Shown: positions 1 through 12,603, counted from the first letter of the stretch. The stretch is DNA of 30,420 bases from Collodictyon triciliatum (GCA_043381765.1 JBHJMP010000266.1:1-30420); one strand, 5' to 3'. The notes: a model not told the origin generated them from the sequence alone. Numbers and translations are program-made.

Positions 1-54
1 TTTGTTTTGTTTTGTTTTGTTTTGTTTTGTTTTGTTTTGTTTTGTTTTGTTTTG

Positions 55-85
<31 letters not shown>
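1..85. repeat. (TTTTG)n microsatellite
   Basis: An almost perfect TTTTG pentamer array, cut off by the window edge. The open frames across it, rich in Phe-Cys-Val-Leu, are artefacts of the repeat. Confidence 0.97.
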
Positions 86-1042
86 GAGTCCGTGCACTCT
101 AGGTTAGCGAGCCATAGGCGAAGAATAAATTTTATTATTATTATTATCATTACTGTCTTTTGTGCGCAGTTAATTGTGTCTTCATTTTGTTATTATTGCG
201 CATGGAAAGGTTTTTTGGTCGAAGTAGGGAGAGGTGCCTGTGGTTTGCTTGATGGCTGTGGGGCAGGCTCACCATAATGGCCGCAAGCAGAAACCCAGCG
301 ATCTGGACTCTTCTACCCACGCACCATTTTTGGCAGCATGGTGTTAGTTTAATCATTTGAAAATTTGTCACACGGTCGCAGGTATGACCAAGGATGACGT
401 GGCAGCAGGACAGAATAAGTAAATATATATCTATATTTAATATCATTATAATATTATACTAGACACTAAGATAAAATCCATAGATCCAATAAATATGTAT
501 TATTATAAATTCCATACTTAAAAATTATTTGTGGATATGATAATATTACATTGTGCAAAACAACTATTATTTCTTATAGTGGATTTGTAAAACTTATATT
601 CACGTGGAAATAATATAATATCAATACAGTACAAATTTATTGCACAAAAGGATAACACTAGTTGGTTACACTATGATGCTGCAGTTACACACACTTCCTT
701 TCTAGCAACGGCGATGTTAATCAAAAATCGATTCTAGTCTTCTCCATCCTCCCCCTCACCCCACAACCAAGGCGTTGCAAAAAAAAAAACCCCCCCTTCT
801 GTCCCACCCGCCGAGTTCCACATTCCCACCCAAGAGAAGCCCACTCGAAGAACCCTCGGAAAGAGTTGTGAAGCGAACTTGCTGCTGCGGACAAACCTTC
901 AAAGTCAGGCCAGACGACCCCAGTCTTATTTGCCGAGAAAACCAAGAGCCCTAAACTTTCCGAACGAAAGAGCCGCAGCTTAAAAAAAAAAAAAAACAGT
1001 AGAGAAGATTGTTTGTTACGACAAATATTGGGATACTTTAGC
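86..1042. other. Unassigned leader and 5' region of the CBP80 gene
   Basis: No exon was recognised on either strand. Positions 420-720 are very AT-rich. Positions 721-980 are GC-richer, with a short A run and C run near 780-797 and an A run near 981-994, and lie just upstream of the CBP80 start. This would suit a promoter or 5'UTR. The reverse-strand frames at 150-446 and 721-1062 look like no known protein. Confidence 0.5.
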
Positions 1043-1272
1043 ATGTCCGACTTTGTAATCAAGCCGAGGCACGTGCCTGATCAAGGTTTGTTAGCACTTT
1101 GTTGATATTCTTGAATGCGTTTTCTTTTCTCTTATTTATATATGTGCCATACCTCCCTTATCAAGGGAACCTATCACTCAGACGTGTATAGTAGTAAAAC
1201 ATGGCGAAGACCTTGATTTCTTGGTTTCTTTAAATTTTATTTTCATATTTACCTCTTTCTCTTTCATTCTAT

Positions 1273-1367
<95 letters not shown>

Positions 1368-3964
1368 CTAGTTACTCCAATTTTTATAGCAATTTGGTCA
1401 TTCTCCTGTTTGACTTTCTTTATCACTCGATTATCCTAATAGAGACAGCAGAGCAAACCGCTCAAGACTCAACCTCTTTGTTAAAATCGGCTATCGTTCG
1501 CATCGGAGATCAAAATGAGGTTTCCTTGGAAGACAGTGTCGAGCAACTTGTCGGTCTTGTTTTTGAGGAGGCACCAGAAAAACACCTCATTATTATCGAT
1601 TGCATTCTAGATTCGTTAGTCTTACTTATTATTGTTATTTCTAATGCCATTATCATCATTGTTAATATTATTATTAAATCCTCCAATACACAATACCGTA
1701 TATTTCTCGTTTATTTTTTAATTTTTATTCTAAACCATACACCCATGAAAGCGTTGAAATGCTACCACTGAAAACCCACATTTATGGAACCGTCGTTGGA
1801 CTTCTGAATGTCAAGAGCTTTGAGCTTACTGGTCTTGTCTTGAAAAGTTTTTATGACAGGCTCCAATCTGCTTTAGAGGGGAGAGATACTGTTCGTTCCA
1901 AATTATTGGTATTTTTTTATTATTACATTATCAATACCTTCGTGGGGATAGTCTTTTTCTTGAATAATGAAAATATGACGAAGGGCTTAAAATGAAATGC
2001 AACTCGACATAAGACTATTCTTTTGCAATTTAACTGAAAACTCTTCTTTTTTTCTTTTGCCTACAACGACCAAACATTAATTACAACACTCCCAGATCCG
2101 TTTTATTTCCGAACTTGTCAACAACTTTGTCGTACTCCCGAAAACGTTCTTTGATTTTTTATCCCAATTCGTAAACGCGGCATTGGGGGGAGTTGACGAG
2201 AGCCTACTCTCTCCAGATCTTGTCACGAAGAAAGATGCTTATGCTCGTGCGGACTTTTTGATTCACCTCGTCTTATTTGCCCTTCCATATGTAAGACCTG
2301 CTCTGTTATAATAACTAACAGCAATTAGTCATATACATTTCCCTCCTCCAGTCACCATTCTAAACGAGTCAATTATTTATCTGATTCTAGGTTGGATATC
2401 AGTTCAGCAGAAGGGACTATCAAAACCTCGATACACTAATGACAATGATAGACTCTTATTTTTCATCGCGTCCAGCCAGGTTAACAGAGATAATGTCTCC
2501 ATTCTTCTTATCTGAAGAGGCAAGTTTTATCCTCCGATCAATTTTTAACGATTGTCCCAGTCGATAGAGGCCGGTTATAGTTGTGTTTTTTTTTTAAAAA
2601 AAAAAAGTTCGAAAGATACTGATATATTCCACCCATTACCTTTTAATATGCAGCCGTTGGATCGATTATCCCACTTATTTAACTCCGTCAAGAAATGCCA
2701 AGAAAACGGTTGGGAGGTCTGTTCGTCAATAGATTTAGTACTTGGACAATTTGTTCCCTACTTTTCATTGTTGAGTCCATAACGGGCCCTATCAAAAAAA
2801 AAATCCCGACGTTGAGATAATCGAAATCTAAAATGCAATAGATTATGTCAGTTTCTCAACTCTACAAAAGATTTGGTGAAAAACTATCGTCTTCCTTACA
2901 GCATGAGTTGCCCTTATTTCGCCTCCCTGGAGAAGTATCTAACTATACATATGAAAAAATGAAAAGCTAAATTGCTTACAAAATCACATCTTGAATGGTT
3001 ATCTTAATCTCTCGACCCAAGTTCAAACAACATTTGACGCGAGGGTCTAATTTTGAATATAATCAATTGCAACCTATTTAGTCTCCACTTTTTAAGAGTG
3101 CCCTGCAAGTGTTCAAAATATTCGATGATGCCAAAGATGCGGTTTGTGCCTGATTTGAAAAATGACTGTTGGACACAATCGTATATATCAGAGTGCCCAA
3201 ACAAATTAAGCCAATTATGAATAGTTCTATTACAGGGGTTATGGCCAATGTCATGGCTCTAGGTGTCATAACCTTCACCATCTTGCACAAACTGATAGGA
3301 AGAATAAAAGAAAATGACATGACATTAGGTATATCACCCTATTGATCGAATTCTTCTTGAGGACCAATTATTGGATACTATCTATTTCTTCAATGTATCG
3401 CGTAAGGAATGTGTGAAGCAAATCATGTCAATCGAAGTTCCTTATTCTTTCGAAGAAATTTTAATTGAGGTATATTCCTTTCATATGAATAAAATCTCAA
3501 ATTTAAGATTAAGCCAACAAACAGCTTCTAATTTCACACTCACACTTTAATCAGACGATTCTGGGTCAATTGTTATTCCTACCCAACCCGGAATTCAAAA
3601 TTTTATACTACCACGTTCTCCTCGGCGACTTGTGCCAACAGAATCAGTCACTTTATGGAGTTGTATCCATTGAAATATATATACTTATTGATACTCATCG
3701 ATACTCATTTGCAGCCACCAATACATATGTTTATTGTTTGTTTATTCTTTCTTTCAATATATACATATGTTGTTAATTTAAAAGAGGGGGAAATCATGCT
3801 GTTATATCTTTCACCTACAAAGATTTACAAAGCTGTGACGACTCTATTCGAAAGACTAGGTCATATGGACATTGAATGTATTGACAGGCTGGCTGATTTC
3901 TTCGGGTATCATCTATCAAATTCTGGATACAGATGGGATTGGCACCTCTAGTAAGTTCTATTTC

Positions 3965-4036
<72 letters not shown>

Positions 4037-6418
4037 TCTTCCTTTCAATTTTGTGCAGTAAGTTCTATTTCGTTATTTTAACTTATAACATAAAATGGGC
4101 GCACCCTTTTCTGGGCTTGAAATGGCTATCGATGTTGTGATTAGCAAATTAATGTTATATTTTTTTCCTTTTTTCGACTCAAAGAAATTAATGTTATATA
4201 TTATGTTTGTCTCTCCTTAATAAATTATTCCAATTCATAGCACCAACTATGTTACCCAGCCGAACACCTTCCAGCACTACTTCATTCGGGAAAGCCTTGG
4301 TGCTCTACACTATCTACTTATCAGATCTAATTATAAAACTCTTAAATAAAAATGCGTATTCGCTAACTTTATATTAATACAAGGCGTTTGTGTAAATCTA
4401 TCCTATCTGGATAGAATAAAACTGGCCATTCCAACAGCTTTTCACCAAGTCATCGAGGCACCAGCCCCTTTTAATTTCAAATACGAGAGAATTCGTATGC
4501 TATTTATCTTTCAAACATTATACCCAATCACCGATAATGTTGAGTTTTCTACTCTTATTATTTCATTTCCATTAGTTTGCTTTGTATGCCAGTCTAGGCG
4601 CATTTAGCATACAATTCCCCTTCCCTTTCGCTTATTTGGGCATACAAAATAATCAAAATCCCATAAATACCGAACTGATCAGCATATGTATGATGTTTAG
4701 ATGATAAGGATTCTAGTCTCTCTCATGAGCTGGTCAACCAAATCATTCACAAGCAAGCTGTTGATACTGTCGTAACTTGGTACTCAGAAATTTATACATA
4801 TATAATAAAGGCAATCCATATAACAAATCTACAAAAACAAAACAGTCCGCCCCTTATTGGATTTTAACGTAGCCATTTCCTAAACATAATATCTCAAAGT
4901 TTTTTTTTTCGCTTTGCTTATGGCTAATTTTCATAGGCTGAGGCGCGAACTAGAGAGTATAGATTCTATGCGCCGTGTTGAAATAGTACTGACTGCGTGT
5001 TTCTTTTGCGGCAAGAAGAGCTTCAGCCATCTCTCTCATATCCTCGAGAGGTAGGAAGCCCTACTATATTGTAACCAAATCGATGACATAACTGCTTCCA
5101 TTCCACTTATGATTTAATCTGTCTTAATCTTAATTTGAACCAAATAAAGGATTTTTTTTTGTGTCTTAATCTTACTTTGAATATCACTCATCATTAGATA
5201 TCAAAACTATTTGTGTGATGTTTCTTCGTCACCAGAGTGCAAGCTTCATGTTCTAAAATGCATGCAAGAGTTTTGGGGAGAAGATTGGGTTCACCAGGTA
5301 CCCACAATACCCGCGCAAAGGGAAACAATTTATAGCTATATTTTTTCCCTTCCTTTTCTTCTTTCTCTATTTGCCACCATTATATTTATGTAATGTTTGT
5401 TTTCGTAGGGTATAGTCATAGACCGACTCATGACATTCAGAATAGTTGACAACATCACTATTGTTCAGTGGCTATTCTCTGAGGCAAATACAGCGAACTT
5501 GGCAAAGTGATATGCTTTTTTTTGTTTTGTTTATGAGTTCATTCAACTTTTATTTTATGGCAGTCTTTTCGCATAAAGTAACACCTATACATTACCGTCG
5601 TCTTGACTAATTTTCTGTCTCCAGATACGAGTTGTGGAAAGCAGTCAACAATATCATCTCGAAAACACTTGGTCGATTTGACACCGTCTCAAAAGAATAC
5701 GAGAAAAATTCCAAAATGGGTAAGAAACGGGGTTTATTTGGCCTTCTCTTATTCTTTTTCTTCTTTTTTTTTTAAGCTTGTGTAGAGGCTTGCGCGACAT
5801 CCATCAAAATATTATTAACTACTTCGTCTCAATCTTGCAAATCTGAAATAAAAAGTTGAGAGAGGTGAACGACCACAAAGACTTCCCGAAATAGTCCGTC
5901 AAGCTCTCGATATGTCTCGACAAGAATTGAGCGATCTTTTCTCTTGCATCTTTACTGTACGTAGGAACTCGCCCTTAAACTACCTATACATCTACATGTT
6001 TCAACCTGGATCAATTTCACCTGATGTGCTTTTAATAGAATCTCGTTGAGATGCTCCACCGCATATCCTCCTGCTTTGGTGAAGGCGAGCCCGAGCCCTT
6101 CTATTTCAGTGTTGCATCGAGACACTTCGTCTCCTTGAGTAGAAAGGTAGCACATATCATCCTGCGGTATCACCACAGAACTCGATGTCAACTACTTCAT
6201 ATTACATATTTATTATACCATCATAAGCTCCTGCCCTTTGATGACCGAGTTGTATGATTGATATACATACCCTAATTGTTCACTCAGAAGACTTTAATCG
6301 AAAACAGCACAAGACACCCCTCACCCCAATCCTCCCCGAGATAGAAGCCAAAATTACATCATCAGGAACTGTGACCCCACAAGTCTCCGAGCTTCTGAAG
6401 AAAATCAAGACTATCTAA
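1043..6418 (+). CDS. NCBP1: Nuclear cap-binding protein subunit 1 (CBP80), 21 exons
   Basis: Large subunit of the nuclear cap-binding complex. With CBP20 it binds the 7-methylguanosine cap and links transcription to splicing, 3' processing and export. Exons: 1043-1085, 1443-1614, 1752-1908, 2096-2290, 2391-2519, 2654-2752, 2902-2934, 3082-3141, 3329-3469, 3555-3662, 3823-3950, 4241-4299, 4384-4494, 4701-4779, 4937-5050, 5198-5297, 5409-5506, 5625-5719, 5856-5956, 6039-6138, 6288-6418. All joins keep frame and give about 750 aa (human about 790). Collinear matches to human NCBP1 as I remember it: SLEDSVEQL, TVVGLLNV, ECIDRLADFFGYHLSN followed by RWDW, KSFSHL, KLHVLKCM and ELWKAVNNIISK. These span the MIF4G-like helical domains. 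Intron 5 has a GC donor (GCAAGT). The donor at 2753 and the last two exon boundaries are the least certain. Introns carry retroposon-like insertions. Confidence 0.93.
1270..1367. repeat. (ATTT)n microsatellite in CBP80 intron 1
   Basis: About 24 ATTT tetramers, T-rich on the sense strand. The open frame reading Leu-Phe-Ile-Tyr repeats is an artefact; splicing from 1086 to 1442 removes it. Confidence 0.95.
2586..2606. repeat. T10-A11 palindrome in CBP80 intron 5
   Basis: Ten T followed directly by eleven A, a perfect foldback within the GC-AG intron 2520-2653. It is one of several matched T/A runs in the window's introns. Confidence 0.9.
3950..4074 (-). mobile_element. Short retroposon-like insertion with 18 bp target duplication at a 5' splice site
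   Basis: AGTAAGTTCTATTTCGTT occurs at 3950-3967 and again at 4057-4074. Between the copies is a T run of about 69 followed by a short core containing TTCTTCCTTTCAATTT and ending in GTGC at 4056. On the minus strand this is a short sequence with a poly(A) tail between direct repeats, the footprint of target-primed reverse transcription. The duplicated target holds the GTAAGT donor of CBP80 exon 11, so there are two identical candidate donors, at 3951 and 4058. A near-identical core lies at 14191-14213. Confidence 0.75.
4146..4199 (-). mobile_element. 18-nt-core micro-element, copy 1, with 15 bp target duplication
   Basis: AAATTAATGTTATAT at 4146-4160 is repeated exactly at 4185-4199. The 24-nt insert at 4161-4184 is six T plus CC then TTTTTTCGACTCAAAG, a diverged form of the recurring core CCTTTATTCGATTCAAAG. 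On the minus strand it ends in an A-tail. It lies in the same CBP80 intron as the 3950-4074 insertion. Confidence 0.8.
5120..5174 (+). mobile_element. 18-nt-core micro-element, copy 2, with 13 bp target duplication
   Basis: TGTCTTAATCTTA at 5120-5132 recurs at 5162-5174. The insert at 5133-5161 begins ATTTGAACCAAATAAAGG, which matches the core CTTTGAATCGAATAAAGG at 15 of 18 positions, and is followed by A and nine T. This copy is in the sense orientation of the CBP80 intron 5051-5197. It is followed by T rather than A, unlike the other copies. Confidence 0.7.
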
Positions 6419-7634
6419 CTTTTTCCGTCGCAACTTTCAAGCACATGCTCTCTGCCGATATGCGAGCTCACGTCACCTCTCCTCTTATTTCTCTCCACAC
6501 ACAATCTCCCTCTACCTCTCTCTCTGCTACCCAAGCCCCCATAAACCCGAACGCGGGAGGGAGACCGCCGTCTCTGAAGGCAAGAAAACGCGATTGCAAG
6601 CTTGTCCTGCCCGTTGCATGCCTTCTATATCTCGTTTGTTGCTTCTCCTCCTGTTACTATTGAAGCCACACACGCACCGTATTGTCTCGTTTGTTTCACG
6701 GACACTACAGCACCATCTGCCAATCGCCTGCCACACAACTTGGCTGACTCGGCTGCGTGGGACTATTGTGCCTATTTGCTGTTATTCGTAGCCGCGTGGG
6801 TCTGCCACAGCTGAATAATTCGTGGAAAAAATGCATGTGTGTATGACGTGTGGCGAATAATTTTCCAGAAATGGATATTCCGATCATCTCTCGCGTTTGG
6901 CTTTGTTGTCGGCCATTCCCATCCCCGAAAGTTCTTTTGATTGCCGGCCTCCGTTGGTGGGTCGTCTAATCGCGGATCAGATCCATCTGCTTAGCGGGCT
7001 GTCGCTGGACGTTCAGACCGAGAAGGCATACCGATGCAGCCCAAGCCGTCTGTCAGGCTATGTTGCGACACAGTGGCGGGTGCCTGTCTTCTTTTCGTCA
7101 TTCAAGACCCAACCACCCTTTTTACTCTTTTACTTTTTTTTTTTGCTACTTTTTTTTTACCCTTCTTTTTACCCTTCTTTATGCAACTCTTTTTGACTCT
7201 TTTTGACTCTTTTTGACTCTTTTTGACTCTTTTTGACTCTTTTTGACTCTTTTTGACTCTTTTTGACTCTTTTTTCCCTTGGTAATGATGGGTGCTGTTC
7301 GTTTGAAGCATAACATGTTGAACACGAGGAGACACAAAAAGACTATTTTTGCACACTTCTATGGAACTTGAGACATATCCTGGTTCAAAAGAAACAAAGT
7401 CACGGCCATCCTGCACTTTCTCTTACGCCACGATATTATCTTATAGACCGACGTGCACCTTTTCAATATTATTTATATCTCTCGTACATTGTCTTCTGAA
7501 AACAACACAGGCAGCTACTTGTCATTAAGGCAAATAGCTTGAGGAAGTCGCCTCTGAAAAAGGGCAAATAGACGAAGCTGTTATAGGAGGAATTTGGGCT
7601 TCTCGGGTATTGGATACGTTCGGCTGTCGGTTCG
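6419..7634. other. Spacer between the CBP80 and cyclase genes
   Basis: The first 650 bases are GC-richer than the introns. An open frame at 6897-7196 (+) starts MALLSAIPIPES and resembles nothing I know. It could be a 5' leader or an extra 5' exon of the cyclase gene. The frame of the first recognised cyclase exon is open back to 7587 but has no Met before 7635. Confidence 0.45.
7186..7275. repeat. (TTTTTGACTC)n 10-nt minisatellite
   Basis: About eight tandem copies of a 10-nt unit, preceded by related T-rich stretches with CCC at 7130-7175. The reverse-strand frame with Lys-Glu-Ser repeats is an artefact. Confidence 0.95.
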
Positions 7635-7756
7635 ATGTCGAAGGACTTTTGTATGATTACTAGTTTTCTCCCACGGGGAGTCACTAGTGCCGTGCTATTG
7701 AAACCAGAGCAGCCTACTCCGAAGGCCTCTCCTTTTCGCGGGGGTATTTTTTTGAA

Positions 7757-7836
<80 letters not shown>

Positions 7837-10800
7837 CCTTTATTTCCATATGATCTTCATCAAAATTGTTGTTATCATTATTTTGGCATTATGATCTTCT
7901 ATAGAGTTATTTTTTACTCTTGTATGCACAGAAATGTCACACAAAAAAACATGTTATTAACTTGCAGCTGGTTACTCGGTATCTGCCGTATTAAAAACCC
8001 ATGCAAATTGCTGCATTATTTTATTTTACTTTATTATTTGGAATAGAAAGCCCACTCATTTTATTTCCCCGGATAGTTTTGATGCTGATCGACATTAGCG
8101 GCTTCACTAAAATGAATGAGACATTGGCATCCTTCGGGACAGAGGGAATTAACTGTGTTTCCTTGTAAGAATTGTATATGCTTCATAACTTTTCCATAAA
8201 CAAAAGGATTTATGGTGGTTTTTTTTTTTAAAACGCTTATTCCAACATAATCACATCATATGAGCACAAAGCTCATCAATTCACACCACCCCTGGTATAT
8301 CATGAATTAGCACCAATAATTATTCACCATATATCTGAATAAATATTAGCTGTCTAAACGGATTTTTCGGTCATTTGATATCTCTTGTTGATGCTTTTGG
8401 AGGAGACGGTTTTTCTTCTTGATCAATAAATGAATTTAAATGAAATGTGTAATCATTCAATAAATATTAATAATATATTAACTGTTGCTCCTAGTTATCA
8501 AAATTGCAGGAGATGCTCTCCTTGTCGTATGGAGGCCTATTAGAGAAAGAAATCCATTCTCTGAGACACTTACTGCAAGTATTCGAGGGCATTTGTCAGA
8601 TGATCAATTCTCTTCGTCACAAGCGAGCCTAGAATCTCTTTTATTATTGGCCATAGATTGCGCTTTGGTTGCCATCGGAACATGCCACGACCATGATTTT
8701 ACCAAAACCCATACCCTTGTGAAAAGAGCTTTTTCATCACAAAAAAAGGCATTTAACCTTGATGTCCATTGTGGAGTTGTTTGTGGTGACATATTTGACG
8801 TTGTATGTGGAGGGGTAGATAACTCTTGGGAGAACCTCGTCTGTAGCTCTGATGTATTTGCAAATTTGACACACTGCTTGAACATGGCAAAAAATGGAGA
8901 ACTCATGATTGACGAATCAAGCTACAATATATTGAAGGCCTCCACTGGATTTAATCAAGGATTTACTTTTTCGTGCAAGGTGAAACATTCTATAGCACCA
9001 TTTTGCATCAAGCATTTTTTAGTGAAGAAAAATTAAATGAAAAGATGATACATTAAGAGTATTCTTTTTGTCATTCACCTCAACCTTAATCAATCTAGTC
9101 ATTGGACAGGGACCTCCAAATTTTCCAAATTAAAAGGAACGCAGCCATGCCATGTCTGTTTTTAAGATTGGAACTTGATTTCAATTTGTGAAGCATACAA
9201 CCCTTTACTTATTCATCATTAATATCAATCCAAAACAGCCTCGCCTTATGCGGACCTTTTTGGGCTTCAGGCGATATCCGACCACCGGAAGTCCTCCATC
9301 ATTATCAGTGAAATTGAAATCAACCGAAGAGCAAAGTCACACATGTCAAATACATTCTTGGTACAACTCTTACATGAAATGCCTTGTTCCATGATTTCCT
9401 TTCAAAAACATCTCTCATAAATACCTTGCACTTATCTTACTTCAAAGTCCGAATAGTAGGTGCATACGCAACAGTCAATTTACTCACATCCTCTGTTTTG
9501 GGTGAAATAATAGTCTTGGGTCGCAGGACTAAATACAGAATTGGATGCCTTCCCAGTTATGCAGGAATTTGTACCCAAAATAATTAAAAGGAGACTGGAA
9601 ACAAGAGATGTTCAAGCTGACCCAGAACTCAGAAGATGCAGCATTGTTTTTGTAAGAGTTGCCTTGAATTTATTACCTTGTGATGATGTATGAAAGTCGT
9701 GTCATAAAACCCCCAATGTATCACATGTCCATAGATTGGACTTCATGGTCTAAAGTTTTCCGGTGTGCATGATGTCGAAATACTTCAGAATTCCATCGTT
9801 ATTATTCAGCAAGCCATATTTTCAAGAGATGGAATTCTGCGGCAATTTCTTATGGTACTAACTATATTGAATCATTTGGAATGCAACATCAATCTTGTGA
9901 ATATATGTTCCCCATAAATCTATCATAACTGTGGTCATAATATCACATTAGGACGATAAGGGTTGTGTTGCAATTGGCGCTTTTGGACCTCCAGGGTTCT
10001 CGCATATAGGTATTTTACTAATAAAAGGACATACTGTATTTATTCATACTCAAACAAAATGAATGAATTATTATGTGTATTTTTTAAAGTTTATAGTTCA
10101 TGATTCATAGTATTTTGTTTATGTTTTATTGTTTATGTTTTATTGTTTATGTTTTATTGTTTATGTTTTATTGTTTATGTTTTATTGTTTATGTTTTATT
10201 GTTTATGTTTTATTTATTATTGGAACGATACAGAGAAGATTGTTTATGTTTTATTGTTTATGTTTTAATCTTTATGTTTTAATCTTTATGTTTTAATCTT
10301 TATGTTTTAATCTTTATGTTTTAATCTTTATGTTTTAATCTTTATGTTTTAATGTTTTATTGTTTAGACGATTGTCTTCGAGCCGTGGAGGTTGCATGGA
10401 TTGTAAATCAGAATCTTCGTGAAATAGGCAGATGATCATCATTATTTTAAACTAACCCATTTGCATATACTCCTAAATTTCAACACATGAACAAGTATAA
10501 AAAAATAGTACATTAATCATATCCCTACTTGATTTTAGGCATCGAGTGCTCTATTGGTTGTACCTCTGGGCGTGTATACTGCGGTGACATTGGAAATATG
10601 TCAAGGAGGTATGAGTTTAATTCATTGAATACATCATTAATCTACACTTGCAATGTATCACAGAAATTAATGCAAATTTAATTGCTATATTGCTTTCTAC
10701 GATTAGGGAATATGCTTTAGTGGGAGGTAACCTTTAATTCAGTTAGATTACACCCCAAATTTTGATGCAATTTTTTTTTCATCGCAGATGTTGTCAATGT

Positions 10801-12506
10801 GTCGGCGCATTTAATGGGAAACAAGAAAGGAATTTTATGTTCGAATATTATTTACGAAAGTACATTCAATTATTTTGACTATGAATTGATTTCTGGAGTA
10901 AAAGTTAAAGGTATTGCGCCCCTTAGTATATCATATGTGTTCCACGACGTCTCAGCTCAAATAGATTTTATTTTTTTATTTCGAGCTTACATGATATTCT
11001 CTTTTTTTTTCTTTTTTAGGCAGGCATGCAAATTATGTTGCATACCGCCCTGTGCGGTATAGAGGACTCGACCGATATTCCCAAAAAATCAGCAGTCCTC
11101 CAATACTGATTGATACAGCATCTTCTCACGAGCGTATAATTGGCCGAAACAAAGACCTATCGCAATCGTTGGAAGATATGAAAAACTATGTCAAGTTTGC
11201 GGAGGAGTAAGCAATGCATGAAACGTGGAATATGTTTTTTTTTCTTTCCTAGTCAGCTGCAATCTAATCGCCTTTAAAATTGAATCTAGTGGCTATGGAG
11301 ATGAAATATCCAGTAACATCAAGTTTGCAAAAGTACTTAATAATTACATGCTCACTTTCCTCTTCATTATTTCACTTCCAGTAAACTTTCTTGGGTGATT
11401 AACTGGACAATAAAATCTAACGCGGCGATATCGTATTCTAGAATATAATTACTGTATCGGGACCTTCAGGAGTTGGAAAATCCTACTTTGTTCGGTGCCT
11501 CACTGAGAAATTAAAAGGGAACAGCTGTGAAATCTTGAAAGTTCGATGCGAGGACATTGATGATGCCTCACCATATTCATCTTGGATTCCCATTGTGAAT
11601 CAGGCTCTCGATAAGCACGTCATACTAGGAGATGTGACTCGAGAAATGGTTTAATTTTTCTCATAATATATCAAGTGTCATAATATTCCTTCTATTTTCT
11701 TCTACAGCAGAAAAAGTATGAAGAATGTTGTGCCATAGGTTATCGAGAGGATTCTTGGTAGCCAAGTTTCGTCAAAGTCCTCGGGGGATGTATGCCTCCC
11801 TAAGGACATTCTTCAGACTTATGCTCCATTACTGAACCCTATACTCGGGTTAAAGTTTCCGGAATCAAATGAAATTTTCAACATAGAGCCACAAACCAGA
11901 GCACAACATATAAGATATATTCTGAAAAAAATCATGCTAATATCCTTGGGATTTAGATGTTCGTATTTTGTTTTTACAGACATTGAAAGGTAAATATATT
12001 TTAGTATATAAACTTTGGTATTTAGATGGTATTGTATTCTCTTTTTTTTTCTTGTCTCAAAAATATGGAAGCATTTAACTGATTAAACTTATTTATCTGA
12101 GGAAGGAATACTTTTTATTTTTTTATTATTTTATTTTTATTATATTAAATTATATAAAACGACAAGCCTTATTTCCTAAAAATTTAATTACGATATAGAA
12201 TGGACGCATGTTCATTGAAACTCCTAGAGGAGATGTCATCCATCGAACGTACAGGCTTCTACATCGTGACTTATGACCCAGCGTTGTGCAAGGATATCGA
12301 GAGCACAATATTAAGCATCCAAGGGGATATTCATAAATCTCGAAAGGTAGAGATTGGACCACTCACTCCAAAGGAAACAACCGAGTTTATAGCACAATTT
12401 TTTTCGGTAACGTCTGTCCCCCATGACCTTTCGCAACTTGTGTATGATAAATCTATGGGAATGCCATTCGCAATTAAAGGTACGCCATGACATTCATAGC
12501 AGTTTT

Positions 12507-12603
<97 letters not shown>

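Noticed and set aside
1001-1018. A second U6-like piece sharing AGAGAAGATTGTTT with 10233-10246
   Set aside because: Only 14 nt are shared, part of the match lies outside U6, and a match of this length is expected by chance in 30 kb.
1221-1439. Frames made of Leu-Phe-Ile-Tyr or Phe-Leu-Ser-Phe repeats (also at 12423-12875 and 26624-26890)
   Set aside because: They are translations of ATTT, CTTT and TTTA arrays inside introns.
3078-3320. A hydrophobic minus-strand frame in the CBP80 gene
   Set aside because: It overlaps CBP80 exon 8 and an intron on the other strand, and no splice or family evidence supports it.
5176-5190. CTTTGAATATC near 5175 as another micro-element copy
   Set aside because: Only the first eight bases match the core, and there is no tail or flanking repeat.
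7469-7849. A 126-codon minus-strand frame
   Set aside because: It is a shadow of cyclase exon 1 and the poly-T/CT tract; the plus-strand peptide continues into the C1 domain.
9188-9587. Frames between the C1 exon and the first C2 exon as the missing cyclase exon
   Set aside because: An exon is needed here to correct phase, and one could start after the AG near 9238, but no frame gave a convincing match, so it is left unresolved.
10112-10366. Repeats with regular spacing resembling a CRISPR array
   Set aside because: Units are directly tandem with no unique spacers, and the array lies in a eukaryotic intron.
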